Origin: Dichetophora obliterata
Taxonomy: Eukaryota; Arthropoda; Insecta; Diptera; Sciomyzidae
Direction of reading: 5' to 3'
NCBI GenBank assembly: GCA_963920525.1
Contig: OY986436.1
Location: 14,831,467-14,895,466 of the forward strand
DNA length: 64,000 bases
In this document: piece by piece, positions 1 through 11,342 of the stretch
Layout of the letters: each line of letters begins with the position of its first letter
How positions within the stretch are numbered: the first letter of the stretch is position 1
The notes under the pieces: model-generated
What the model was told of the DNA's origin: nothing
Databases searched by the model: none
Seen by the model: the letters and a program-made list of their open reading frames with translations, nothing else
Program-made: the position numbers and the translations under genes

Positions 1-156
1 ACATGTGCATATAAATTTTTAATGCTGTATAAATGTTGTTTTATGGGTGCTTGCATTTTATGCTGCTAGTAGAGTTGTGTGTTGCATAACTAACACAACG
101 TATACAGTTTTTATGTGTGTAATAGTTGGTAGTATAAATTTGATAATCACACTTAC

Positions 157-299
157 TGTAAAGCTTAATGGTGCCATCCATTTCACCACGAGGATTTTTG
201 GCGACACACTTATAACTGCCATAATCGCTCCTCTGGACATTTATAATTGTTAGACGCATTGTTGCCTTGTATGTGGGATTGCCGGGTATTGTTTCGGTT
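157..299 (-). CDS. Internal exon of a DIP/lachesin-like immunoglobulin cell-surface protein (partial gene)
   Basis: Reading the minus strand, this 143-nt stretch encodes the second half of an Ig domain. It contains the run MRLTIINVQRSDYGSYKC, the classic D-x-G-x-Y-x-C signature around the second Ig cysteine, followed by VAKNPRGEMDGTIKLY. That ending is typical of the third Ig domain of fly DIPs (Dpr-interacting proteins) and lachesin-type neuronal adhesion proteins, which pair with Dpr partners at synapses. A polypyrimidine tract plus CAG precedes the exon (positions 300-302) and a GTAAGT donor follows it (156-151). The exon carries one leading base of a split codon and ends one base into the next codon. 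Neighbouring exons are outside the window, and no other exon of this gene was recognised downstream. The Ig call is firm; assignment to DIP rather than another lachesin relative is inference from remembered family sequence. Confidence 0.75.
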
Positions 300-1046
300 C
301 TGTAAAATAAAAAAAAAACAAACACATGTTTATGAATAAACATAGTAGTTGCAAAATTTTAGAGTATAGAGTTATAGGCAACACAAGTGACAAAAAAAAA
401 CAAATAGCCTGGATGTACATTACAAAAAAAATATATATTTTTTGAACGTTTTTTAATTATTTTATACAAATCTCGATCATCACTGAATACTTCGAAAATA
501 TAGTCTGCTATAATAAGCTTATTGTATTTCCATGTTATTGTGATCCAATGCTTCTCCTTCAAAACCATTCTAAGCAGTTTTATTCTCAATCAATTCATTA
601 CTCATGCCTATTTTTTTCAATTTCAATCTCAAACTAAGATCTTTATTAAGTTTACACTCAATGTGTAAACTCACTCACTTAATTCTATGCAAATCTTCGC
701 TCTCGTATTTGTCATGCTTTTTATCTGTTGTATTTGTCTTGGAATATTTATTTTTACTCTACAAACTGCATCATATCTGTGCTGTTTTGCTCGGCCTTTG
801 AGCTTAGTTTTATAAAATGTGTCGTCGATGTTCCTACATTTTGTGATAAGAATTGATCTAAATAGAATCAAGGCCAAGGTGTAAAGATTACTAGCGCAAT
901 GAAAACGGTTATGTATGAACAAATTTTTAGATATGTTTGTATAAAAACCTTATATAATTAAGTCATTTTATTTATTAAAAAAAGATGTGCAAACTAGTTG
1001 TAAGCATTAAATAATATTTTTATAATCTGTATTATCATAAGATAAT
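300..1046. other. Presumed intron or flank upstream of the Ig exon; no gene seen
   Basis: AT-rich DNA lying 5' of the exon on its own strand, so probably intron of the Ig gene. The short open frames here show no codon structure, domain or splice context that I can support. Confidence 0.4.
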
Positions 1047-1411
1047 AAGGGTTCTCATGTAAGCATGTAAACATGTATAACATTTAAACTTTTGATGAGC
1101 TATAAAGTGTGCGGCTACGACAACATTATGACTTTTTTTAAATTTTAAACCTTTTAAAAACCTTCATTAACATAGAAAAATAAATAAAACGTGTTTATAT
1201 TTACTCCAACTACTTTAAATATATAATGATTAGCGCCAAAGGCAACCTTCATTCACACACGTAGATTTACTTGCTAGTTTACACTACGAAATAGGCTCAA
1301 AAATGATGTAAACTTACGCCCATACAAATTTTGACAGATAGCTTATGCGCATGTGAGTTCACAAGGTTTACAATGTTTACGGGTCATTTACATGCTTAGA
1401 TGAGAACCCTT
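1047..1411. mobile_element. MITE family A, copy 1
   Basis: 365-bp non-coding element with terminal inverted repeats. The left end reads AAGGGTTCTCATGTAAGCAT and the right end reads ATGCTTAGATGAGAACCCTT. It is flanked by a 3-bp direct repeat AAT (1044-1046 and 1412-1414). The interior matches copy 2 along its whole length, apart from a short stretch present only in copy 2. There is no transposase reading frame, so it must have been mobilised in trans. The 3-bp duplication fits a PIF/Harbinger-like or other 3-bp-TSD superfamily, but the sequence is not the classical TWA, so the superfamily is left open. Confidence 0.85.
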
Positions 1412-1519
1412 AATAATTATATATAATAAGATTATAAGATAATGACAGATATTTACAAAATATCTATATTTAAAACCATGTACGAGATACGAAAACGTTA
1501 AGTTTAGAAAGAAAATACT

Positions 1520-1916
1520 AAGGGTTCTCATCTAAGCATGTAAACATGTAAACATGTAAAGCATTTAAACTTTTGATGAGCGATAAAGTGTAAATAGCGT
1601 AAATGTCGACAAAATGGCGGCTGCGACAAAATTATGACTTTTTTAAATTTTAAACCTTTTAAAAACCTTCATTAACATAGAAAAATAAATAAAACGTGTT
1701 CAAATTTACTTCAATTACTTTAAATATGTAATAATTAGCGCCAAAGGCAACCCTCATTCACACACGTAGATTTACATGCTAGTTTACACTACAAAATTGG
1801 CTCGGAAATGATGTAAATTCACGCCCATACAAATTTTGTCAGATAGTTTACGCGCATGTAAGTTCACAAGGTTTACAATGTTTACGGGTCAGTTACATGC
1901 TTAGATGAGAAGCCTT
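1520..1916. mobile_element. MITE family A, copy 2
   Basis: 397-bp second copy of the element at 1047-1411, in the same orientation and only 108 bp away. Its left end is AAGGGTTCTCATCTAAGCAT and its right end ATGCTTAGATGAGAAGCCTT. It is flanked by ACT direct repeats (1517-1519 and 1917-1919). The different flanking triplets of the two copies show independent insertions, not a local duplication. Confidence 0.85.
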
Positions 1917-1919
1917 ACT

Positions 1920-2666
1920 ATTTGTAAAAATATACATTTTTGTGATGTTTTTTTAAGTAAAACTTCTTAAGCACCGTTGTGATTTAAAACTCTATAAAAC
2001 AAAAGATAACAATAAAAAAACAAACATTTAAAAAATCTACCGCTTAGTATGTACACAAACCAATTTCAAAGACATTTTAAACGTTCAGTAGCTTTTGAAC
2101 TGTAGGACAAAATAAGGGTCTACTTTTATGAAAATTTGTAAAAGCCAATTGAATACATAGACGGCGCTGCAAACAGACTTAGCGTGTCTCCTCTTTGTGA
2201 GGTGCTTCTCAAAAAAAAATTAAATATATACATTTCAAAACGAAAGTTAAAAAACAAAACGTAAAACATTGATTAGCAAGTCTATTTTTCTTATTCTTAG
2301 GTAACTATGTCTAATGAAAAAGTCGAACTAAAAATTTTGAAGTTATGAGAATGTTTTTGGTGTAAAAAAAAAACGGAAATTTTTACAATTAAATTGAAAA
2401 AAACTCCGATTATAATAATTTCTATAATAAAATTTACATTATTTTAAAAGGAGCAAGAGAAGTGTAGTCAAAACCAAACATGCACAAATCTAATCTAGGA
2501 TGCACACAATATGTTTATTGTAAATTGAGTGAAACCCGACCACCCGTTTAGATTTTTATTAAGGTCAAACAAACAAACAGAAAATGAGTTTTATTAATAT
2601 CGATAACAAAGATAGTCGATGATACACTGTTAAAAATCTTGGAATAAATTTTAACACAAATAACTC
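1920..2666. other. No gene seen
   Basis: AT-rich sequence with homopolymer runs. No supportable exon, repeat end or RNA gene was found here. Confidence 0.4.
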
Positions 2667-2670
2667 TTAA

Positions 2671-4063
2671 CCCTCCGTTACTAACGCAGGGTGGATTATA
2701 CCCATAAGTTAAGAAATATGGAAAATATTTATTGATAGTTTAGTGGTGCGAACATTATATTAAATGTAATCTCTTTTCGTATATTTTTCTATATTTTAAA
2801 ACAAAATTTAGTACTGTTTTAAACTAAATTATAAAAATTACTCATTTCAAAAAGTTTCTGGGTGTTTTACACCCACGTTAGGAATGGCGGAACAAGAATT
2901 TCGGGTGGCTTACACCCACGTTAGAAATCATGTTATATTATTTACTATAAACGTGTGATTTGTTTCTCAAGTAAAATAAAAAAGGTTTCAAATAAAAACC
3001 TCTCCTGAGCCACACAGGAAATTCAAATTAAAGATTTAAACCTTTGCTCGACTTAAACAGCTTCGACGATTTCATCACGTCATGTAAATCAATAAAAAAA
3101 ATTTTCAAGAATGCGGACGTATTTGTGCTTGCAAGATTTCATCTCATCTTTCTCAACACTGTGAATTTAGATTTAGCCCAGTGAAAATGGTCTAACTTTT
3201 CGTTGTAATTTTAACGGAACATTCAATATTGGTCTATTGTATTTGACTAGCCATTTGACAAAAAATTTGAACAGGGTTTTTGTCATAATATGCAATTATT
3301 GCATCATTCAATTACTTTTGTAATGGTCCAATTAGACATGGCTCAACAAGTGTAACATAGAAATCTGTTTAGAGGGACTTACGTGTATCTGATTATGCAC
3401 AACATAGCATTGCATGGCAATGCTCAGATAAAAACAGAAACGAATCTCTAGATAGATAAACATAGAAGTTATATTTAATTTTGATTTCAGCGTATTCTTC
3501 AATGCAAAAAGATACGATTTGGCAAAACAAATGTGAAATTGTATAATTCTTTGACCAAGAATTCCTTAGATATTTTTATTGTGACTATGTGACTAAGTTT
3601 TGCATAATAAACATTTATTCTATGTGCTAGCTGCTTATCTACGATGCTTGCGCTGCTGTGCCATGAGAGGCGAATGTTTCAATTATAACGGATAATTATA
3701 GGTCACTATTTTAACAAATTTTCATTGCAAGCAAAAAAATTTCTAGATAATTTTTTTTTTCATACATCTTTCAGCTTTTCAAATTGGCCTTTACGAAGAA
3801 CGTGACAAATAATTTGACCTCGGAATGTGAAATTATTCAAACCATTATGATATTTTGTTGTGTTTTAGTTAAATGAAATTAAAATGAAATATTATTTAAA
3901 CTGGACGAATTTTATGCTTAGTAGAATAATAAAAAATACGAAATTAATAAAAGCGTATTACTGTTTTAGCGTTCTTTTTTACAAAATCATGAATTAAAAT
4001 TTATGGGTGGATTACACCCAGGTTAGTAATGATGTTACTCCAAATAGCGTTAGTAACGGAGGG
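2671..4063. mobile_element. piggyBac-like non-autonomous element
   Basis: 1,393-bp element bounded by inverted repeats: CCCTCCGTTACTAACGC at the left and GCGTTAGTAACGGAGGG at the right (17 of 17 bases). The left flank is TTAA (2667-2670) and the right flank CTAA (4064-4067), which fits a TTAA target with one later mutation. CCC-initial termini plus TTAA are the hallmark of piggyBac-type elements. Subterminal motifs around GGGTGGATTA...ACCC and CACCCACGTTAG recur at both ends and near 2860-2925. No transposase frame survives. Confidence 0.75.
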
Positions 4064-4693
4064 CTAAATGCAAATACAACCTATAATTTAAACTTTTTTG
4101 TACTAAAAACTAAACCAAAGAAATATTGCAATGCTAAGTATAGAGCAAGTTTAATCTTTCCCCTTCGTCTCCAAAACTCACGTAAACTCACCAAGATTTG
4201 TCCTACGAACTTACATTATTGCTTTCAAGTCTTGCCCAATGTATAATGGGTTATGTCGCAATAGCCCAGTGGTTAAAGCAGTGTATGTTATTTCATTTTT
4301 TGTGTTTTTTATTTATTTATTTTTATATTTCAATCCAAGCTTGTATTAAATTCTAAACCAAAGCTGTATTAAAACCAGTGCTGCGGAGTCGGAGTCTGTA
4401 GGAATTCTTGTCCAAGAGAGTCGGAGTCGGGAAAAATGCATCGACTGCGGCAAAACCATCATAATAGATAAATAATATTTCGCATAATTTTGTAAATTTT
4501 GTTTAAAACAGTATAAAAGCAGTAATATTTTTAATTTGGTTCACCCTGTGAAATTATCGACTGTGCATTAAAAATTAAACACTAAAGCTATCATGACTAA
4601 AATGTCAGTGATAGCTTGAAACTGGAATTTAAACATTGTATTGTATTAACAGTTAAGAAAACGGCAAAAAAAATGTCGATAAAATCAGCAGTT

Positions 4694-5466
4694 CCCAGTA
4701 AAAAAACATGCGATTGCTCCTATGAGGAGCAACAAGAGAGCGTTCTTTTGCTGTTTTATTCGATAAAAAAGTGAGCACTTGTGCCCTTGTGCTCCTTTAC
4801 TGTTTTATAAAATCAAAAGGAGAGCAATCAATGAAAAAAAGAACATAAAGTAAGGCATGTACTTTGTAAGAAACTCGATCATTATTTTCTGTGAAAATCG
4901 ATCATTGTAGTCCAGTGGAGAGTGCGCTAGACTAACAACCCAGAGATCCCTGATTCGACTCCGGGTTCGGGGCATGGTTCTTTTCGCTTTCTTTGTTCTT
5001 TTCTACATTTAAGAATTATGGAGAACGTAAAATGTGGAATTAAAGGACAGGAACAACTAAGGGCTGAAAATGCTTGCCGAGGTTAAGGCATAACACACAC
5101 TAGCAATTGAAAGCATTGTCTTTCACGTCTGTTTCGTTTAATCAATAATTCACATATGGTTCCAATCAATTCCTCTAGCTAATCTATCCCTTTCCTTTCA
5201 CGTCAAAGACCAAACCTTGCTTGTATAAGGCGCATGTTGGTTCTTTGATCTTTAAAAAAAAATATTTTAATTGTTCCTTTGCTGATCCATTTGGATCAGT
5301 TATTGATCGCTCCTCTGCGATGTTAAAAGGAGCGCTACCCTTCCTAGGACATGCAGTGTTAAAAGAGAGCACAAAATGCACCTAGGTTGGATCAATAAGG
5401 AGCACTCCACTGCTCCTCAGGGAGCACTCCCAGATCGCTCATAGGATGATCCACTTTTTTACTGGG
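4694..5466. mobile_element. Inverted-repeat element nested in the hAT-like element
   Basis: The left end begins CCCAGTAAAAAAACATG and the right end, in reverse complement, begins CCCAGTAAAAAAGTGG. Both are followed by an imperfectly shared block containing CCTATGAG. Many short 'ggagca/tgctcc' palindromes lie inside. No clean target duplication could be read. It contains SINE copy 1; without the SINE the element would be about 400 bp. Confidence 0.55.
4899..5262 (+). mobile_element. SINE family I, copy 1 (tRNA-derived)
   Basis: The head has pol III promoter boxes of a tRNA gene: A-box-like TAGTCCAGTGG at about 4908 and a degenerate B box in GATTCGACTCCGGG. After this comes a unique body shared with two other copies in the window (ATGGTTCTTTTCnCTTTCTTTG near its start, TATAAGGCGCATG near its 3' end) and an A-rich tail. 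The tRNA fold is degenerate, so it is not a functional tRNA gene. Confidence 0.8.
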
Positions 5467-5579
5467 TTTTTAACTATTTTACAACTACACCCGAAGGAAA
5501 ACATTACTCGTGTCAGTGTTATTAAGAATTATTAAAAATTGTTGTTAAAAATTGAAATAAATTTTTTTTTAATTATTTT

Positions 5580-5720
5580 GTCGGAGACGGAGTTGGAGTC
5601 ACAGTCGGAGCTTCGATATTTCGAGGAGTCGTAGTCGGAGTCAGAGTCAGAGTCAGAGTCAGAGTCAGAGTCGGAATCAGAGTCGGAGTCGGAGTCGAAA
5701 TTTTTTGGTCCGACTCCGCA
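5580..5720. repeat. Hexamer microsatellite (GTCGGA / GTCAGA)n
   Basis: Imperfect tandem six-base units forming the right subterminal part of the hAT-like element. A short matching stretch sits at its left end (4384-4430). No coding potential was seen. Confidence 0.85.
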
Positions 5721-5825
5721 ACCCTGATTAAAATGATTTTTTAGTATTATGCAAATACTAGATTTGAAACCAAAGCTGGTGTGGTCATATATAAAGTACA
5801 GAAAAGTTTCAATTTTATTCCAAAC

Positions 5826-6790
5826 TTTTTAACCGTGTATGAAAAAAATAGATTTTAAGCCAAAACTTTTGATTGGAAAGAAATATTGAGGTAATTTTTT
5901 TTTCACATAAGTTATTTTGAAACTGGACTTTTTTGTAAAAAAAAAGTATAAAAAAATTAAAAAAACAACATTTTGGAAAAAATTGTTTTTCCTAAAAAAA
6001 TCATAAGAGTCCCTTGATGTTTTTATGACAAAAACCATTTAATTTTCGGAAATAAATGTTTTGTCATATGAAAGGTAGTTAGAAATGCAATTTTTAATTC
6101 TTTATATTTATAGCACAAAACACACTTTTGAGTCATGTTTTTAATAAAAATTCAATAGGTTTAACCTTTTTTTAAAAAAAAGATAAAAAGTATGTGTGTG
6201 GCTGCCTCGCACCGTAGAAGTGAAACCTTCAGAAAACAGTAGAAATTGTTAAAACAAGGACTTTTCATAAAAAAACAATTTTAAAATCAAAGTTTTGACT
6301 TTCCATGCAAATATCTCCGCTGTTTTGAAATATATTTTATATATATGTTTGTTTTTTGTTCAAGAGTCCAACAAAGGGACTTAACAGATGGTATGTGTAT
6401 ATATCGTCGTTACAAAAGTGAACTTGCAAATCTGAAAAATTAAATTTTTCATTTCTAATGAAAATTCTATGGAAAACGATATGTCACTCAAAAAATTACT
6501 CAAAAATTTCATTTGTTGTAAGAATAAATAAAAGTAAAATTTGAATTTCTGACTATCTTTCATATGACAAAGCATTCATTTGCAAAAATTATTCCAGTTT
6601 TGCGCAAAATTTTCTAAACTATTTTTGTCAGTTTTTGGTCCTATGATTTTTTTGGCGAAATTAATTTTTTCCAATATGTTTTTTTATATTTTTAAAAAAT
6701 AGTGAGGTCTCAAAAATAATATATGCGAACGCAATATATCTTTCCGATCAAAAGTTATGACTCAAAATCAATTTTTTTTTTTAAACCATT
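5826..6790. repeat. Long imperfect inverted repeat (foldback), AT-rich
   Basis: The left arm (about 5826-6115) and right arm (about 6520-6790) are imperfect reverse complements. A good anchor is TTTGTCATATGAAAGGTAGT near 6058, matched in reverse near 6555. The arms enclose a spacer of about 400 bp. No transposase frame is visible. Confidence 0.6.
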
Positions 6791-6837
6791 GACTATCAAG
6801 AATATTAATACAAATTTTTGTATATAAGATAGTTTTT

Positions 6838-7870
6838 AAGGTATAATATACGTGTAAAAAGAGAAAAACAGTAGCTTGTTGGCCATTGTAGTCTAGTGGA
6901 AGGTGCACTAGACTATCAACCCAAAGGTCCCTGGTTCGAATCCTGGCTCGGGCATGGTTCTTTTCACTTTCTTTGCTCTTTCCTACATTTGAGAATTATG
7001 GAAAACGAAAAATCCACAACTAACATTGTGGCAAATGTGGAATTAAAGGACAGGAACAACTAAGGGCTGGAAATGCTTGCTGAGGTTAAGGCATAGTACT
7101 AGCTTCAGTTAAAGGCAATTCAAATTGTCTTTCACGGTTGTTTCGCTTAATCAATAATTCACGTATGGTTCTAATCAATTCATCTAAATAAATCCTTCCC
7201 TTTAATTTCAGGTCAAAGACCAAACTTTGTATAAGGCGCATGCCCTGGTTCTTTGATCTTAAAAAAAACAGTGGTACAAGTTGTTATATTTTTTGAAATT
7301 TGTACTTTAAAAAATTTGCAATTTTCTGGCTTTTTATAGAGGTCGCTAAAAAGGATATTGAAAAAAAAAACATCCAAAACTGTTCGATGGATATGTCCTT
7401 TACATGTATTTGCCACAAACAAATCAAATTTCATTTTAAAGTATTGAGCTTCCACCTACGAACGACCACCGGGGGGTTTTTTGAAATTTTGGTGACAGAG
7501 TAAAAAGTTTTAAAAAAAATAGATTTTCGCGCACTTTTTGTCAACTAAAAAAATAAAAAGAAATAAGTACTTGAATTTAGGTGGGATGCTTAAAGGACAA
7601 AATAAGAAACAAAATGCAATAAGATTCATTGAAATTGAAGCAATAGATTTTGAGCTATCCATCGAACCGTTTTGGATGTTTTTTTTTTCTTTCAATTTCA
7701 TTTTAGCGACCTCTATAGAAAGCCAGAAAGTTGCTAACATTTTTATAAAGTAATTCTTATGTACAATAACCTGTATAAATTTCAAAAAATATAGCAACTC
7801 CTTGTACCTCAAAAAAATATTTGAAAACAAGCTGCTGTTTTTCTATTTTTGCACATATGTTATACCTTAA
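6838..7870. mobile_element. Foldback element split by a SINE
   Basis: The ends are inverted: AAGGTATAATATACGTGTAA at 6838 pairs with a near-complement ending TTATACCTT at about 7869. The inner arms also pair: the block with GGCTTTTTATAGAGGTCGCT (about 7328) matches the reverse of AGCGACCTCTATAGAAAGCC (about 7706). The left arm is interrupted at 6881-7268 by SINE copy 2; the right arm is not. Small open frames on both strands of the arms are simply this palindrome translated. Confidence 0.7.
6881..7268 (+). mobile_element. SINE family I, copy 2 (tRNA-derived)
   Basis: The clearest of the two plus-strand copies. A box TAGTCTAGTGG, B box GGTTCGAATCC, then the shared body, ending TTCTTTGATCTTAAAAAAAA. 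It is about 390 bp and sits inside the left arm of the foldback element, so it inserted after that element. Confidence 0.85.
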
Positions 7871-8122
7871 TATTGTGTGATATTAATCGTGTTTAATTCC
7901 TTCGCTATCTACCTTGCAGCGGCATAAGCATTGAAGTTGAGTTTTTACACATTTTTTTTTTTGCAAACATACTGTACTTCAAAAATGTACAAAGCAGCGT
8001 AGAAATCTGAACGTAGCATACTTAGTGCCGTCTAGTGGCAAGCTTGCCTAAAAGTGGGCAATAAATTTGTCCGAGTTGCAAGTCATGTGACAGTTTAACA
8101 GCTACTGCAACGTTTAAAAAAA
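7871..8122. other. No gene seen
   Basis: Short AT-rich spacer between two inverted-repeat elements. Confidence 0.4.
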
Positions 8123-8493
8123 GCCGCATTCAGCGCAGACAACAGTTGACAACTGTTGTGTAAAAATTCGCTGAATGGTACAAAATTGGTAGCGCTAACT
8201 AAAACTGATAAAGTAGCGAACGCCTTTTAATCGAACGAACAAATTCTATGCTACATGAACACAACTGTTTGCTTAGCTGTCAGATGCTGTTACTGACGCT
8301 GTTAAATTAATAAACGCAGAAAGAACGCAGCAAATTTAAGTGAGAAACCTTTGCAATTGAGTTAAATTTACATAAAAATTAAATTGAATCTAACTTCTGA
8401 CGTGTAGAGTAGCAACACATTCAGAGAAAAACATCGTGAACTAAGGTAGTGCTACCATTACAGTTCACAACAGTTGTCTGCGCTGAATGCGGC
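8123..8493. mobile_element. Short TIR element
   Basis: The left end GCCGCATTCAGCGCAGACAA and right end TTGTCTGCGCTGAATGCGGC are exact complements over at least 20 bp. The interior is about 330 bp and non-coding. No clear target duplication was found. Confidence 0.65.
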
Positions 8494-9674
8494 CAAAGAC
8501 TTTGCAATTGATTTATTGGTTTGTGTACATGCTTAAACCTATATGAGTATGTATACGTTTGTCTATTTTTAATGTCAATTTTCGTTACATTGATTTTCAA
8601 ATCACCGCGCACACTGGGGCCAAGTGTGCTTAAAATTCAATTTTTAAAAAATTGTTTTTTTTTGGCAAAACAAAACAGCAGTTATATTTTCCATTTAATT
8701 ATACATCTTATAGTAATTTTTAGCTTTCTATCATTTTTCTGCTGAAAGATATGTGTGTCCAAATATGACATATTTTAATTTTTTTTTACAATTGAGCAAA
8801 TCAAGTTTTTACTATAAGAAAACGGTTAAAGATTTCGTAATTTTGTTTTTTGCTTTAGTTCAACTTGATTTTTTTCTGTAGTATTTATTTTGACATTATA
8901 TGTATTTAAAAATTTATTGTTTTCAGAAAACTAAGCTAACATCTATTTGTATGCAATGTTATTTTCAAAGTAATTTTTTTTTTTAAAGGCGCAAAGGAAT
9001 TTTTATTCTGCCAGTATTTCAATAAAATACGGTTTTTTTATTGATAATCCGAGTTCAAAACCAAAATTTTGTTGTGTTTTTTTTTAAAATATTTTGAAAA
9101 TACCACTTTGATTTTAAGTAAATACAAAAACATAGATTTACGTTTTGTTAAATTTGATTATGTTTCTTTTCGAATTTTAATTGTTCATTCATTTACGATG
9201 AATAATGAATAAAAAAGAATGCATGTATTTAAAACAATTGCAAAAAGTGCATTGTTTCTTGCACTAACCCACTCAAGCATTATTAAAATAAAGATATTTA
9301 AAGAAATTTTGCTTAATGCTTTGTCTTATAATATATCGATATAATTACGGTATACATTTGTGATTTAAAAAAATTAGTGAGCTGCACATTAAGGATAAGT
9401 ATGATACACAGAGTATTTATGTCATAATAACAAACTACCCGACGAGCAAGTGTTTTAGACTGCCGCAACCAGATTTCGGTTACCGTTACTTTTCTTGTAT
9501 AAAAGCGTATATAAATTAATAGAATTCGATTAAGTTTCTTAAAACAATTTTTTGAGGTAATGTGGTATATTGAAAAAAAATTACTTTGAAGTGCATCTAA
9601 TTTTACAAAAACACATCAAGCCAACCATCATGTTACAATAACAAAACACAGTATGAAGTTGGTGAGTACAATAA
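8494..9674. other. No gene seen
   Basis: AT-rich DNA with long T and A runs. A TATAAAAG string occurs at about 9499 with GTGAGT at 9662, but no matching coding frame links them to the ORF remnant at 9735. Confidence 0.35.
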
Positions 9675-9734
9675 GAATTCCATATTTGTAAACTTCCATT
9701 GTTATTTGCAATATACGGACCACATTTTTTTACA

Positions 9735-9983
9735 ATGAACATGGACTTTAAAAACTTCAGAGAAAATTATATACGCAAAACAAGCCGCGTTGGCAACTTA
9801 GAAGACATTTTCAATTAATTATTAGTTTCTTCAGATCCTTTGATTACTTCCTCACGCTTGTTGCCAGTAGACACAAACCGAAGATCTTTTTTGCCTGAAG
9901 CGATGGAGTTAGTAAAACCTAAAGACACTAATATGAGTTTAAAGTGCCTTGGATCGGACATGGATTCTGACTGTGAGGATTAA
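9735..9983 (+). pseudogene. Small broken ORF or 3'-terminal exon, unknown protein
   Basis: One reading frame of 82 codons runs from ATG at 9735 to TAA at 9981, interrupted only by an in-frame TAA at codon 28. It is clearly less AT-rich than its surroundings and ends in an acidic tail (GSDMDSDCED), as real C-termini often do. There are two explanations: a pseudogene with one nonsense mutation, or a genuine last exon starting at 9835, directly after a TTTCTTCAG acceptor, which skips the stop. I do not recognise the protein family. No upstream exon in a compatible phase was found. Confidence 0.35.
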
Positions 9984-11342
9984 CTGTTTTATATTTTATT
10001 ACAGCTTTTATTACATTTCCCACCCCCCATAAATGCGTACATACATATATAACAATATTTCCTACACTACTTGCTTTTCGTTATTAGTATTAATTACATT
10101 TCTTGTTTTACTTTAAATAACTAAAAAACTAATATGTTGTACATTGATATGAAAATTTGGTATCTATATTTTAAACTAAACTCACTTATTTCTCATTAAT
10201 AAATCTTATATAAAATCAAAAACATTTAAATCAATTTATATCGAGTTTAAAAACTTTCACATTGAACGAGAGTCTTAAACATTAAGTTATGTGCTTAATT
10301 GATGTGATCCTCGTCGCTAGTGGTCCGAAACAAGGCTATCAACTGGTTAATTGTTTAAAATTCGTTTGGAAATATAATCGAAATCTATTAGTTATTATAA
10401 AAAATGGTTTCTAAAGGGTTAAATCTTGGTCCCTAATAGGTTAAGTCAAGGTCGCGAATGGGTAAGACCTATTTTAATGTGCATAATAATAATGTTATCA
10501 AATTAGTTTTGTGTAAGACTTTATAACAAAAATTTGGTCACCAATGGTTTATAACATGGTCATCAATGGGTTAATTCATCAAAAATTTTATGCAAAAGCA
10601 TAGATCAAGTGAGTTTGAGGGAAAGAAAGTGATTTCAGAATTTTGAGCACCTGCTTATATGGGGCGACCCCAGTGTGCAACGGTGGTAAAGAAGTTTCAC
10701 TTCAAAAATTAATGGATAAAGTATAGAAATGGTATGGTAATGATCAGGGCTAGGATTTCGATGAAATCTCAACTTTTTTCTGCTGCTTCTAAAACATTTC
10801 TTGCTTATTTCAAACTTCCATTTATGTTTCCTAAATTCTATATATGAAGTTTTTAGTTTTCAGGTAATTTTTAATTGTTTTAGGGCAGTTTTTGGTCATT
10901 TTTAGAGATTTTCAAGTTATTTTATTGTCACTTTTGGACGTTTTTAATTTTTAGAGCATTTTTCGGCTTTTTTTTTTTTGTGCAATTTTTAAATATTTTT
11001 TTTCGTTCTAAAAACTGTCAAAATACAAATTTTTAAACATATTCCTTTAACACTAGAGACCCTTCAATCAAAAACATTACCTCTCGACAAAGAAGTAGCT
11101 TTGTTTATAGACTTCGATGAAAAAAAAGCTCTGCGCGTGCTGAAACTGACGAAAGGGTATGTAGAAAAATAAAAAAAGTGTTATATAAAAACTCAGGATA
11201 TGCTAAGAAAAAATAAATTTTAATTTAGTAATGTTTTATTTTTAAGGAAAAATTTATTTTACTTTTTATGCAATTGTTTGCATTTTTTAGGTAATTTTTG
11301 TCAGTTTTGAGGTCATTTTCTGCAGTTTTTAGGTCATTTTTG
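9984..11342. other. No gene seen; degenerate short repeats
   Basis: AT-rich. Around 10,395-10,575 a phrase like GGTC-N-AATGGGTTAA recurs in degenerate form, and around 10,850-11,340 the phrase TTTTAGGTCATTTTT recurs. Neither is a clean tandem array. Confidence 0.35.

Larger units (their letters stand above)
4376..5726. mobile_element. hAT-like element with GGAGTC-rich ends
   Basis: 1,351 bp. The left end is CAGTGCTGCGGAGTCGGA and the right end reads, in reverse complement, CAGGGTTGCGGAGTCGGA. The flanks are ATTAAAAC (4368-4375) and ATTAAAAT (5727-5734), an 8-bp duplication matching at 7 of 8 positions, typical of hAT elements. The right end carries a hexamer array of GTCGGA/GTCAGA units. A second inverted-repeat element (4694-5466) and a SINE (4899-5262) are nested inside, so the original element was only about 0.6 kb. 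Confidence 0.75.

Noticed and set aside
4899..4975. tRNA gene
   Set aside because: A and B boxes are present but the stems pair poorly, and the sequence continues into a body shared with other copies. It is a SINE head. The same applies to 6881, 26528, 30647 and 40668.
5184..5381. Minus-strand ORF of 65 codons
   Set aside because: It crosses the SINE boundary and the nested element; not a gene.
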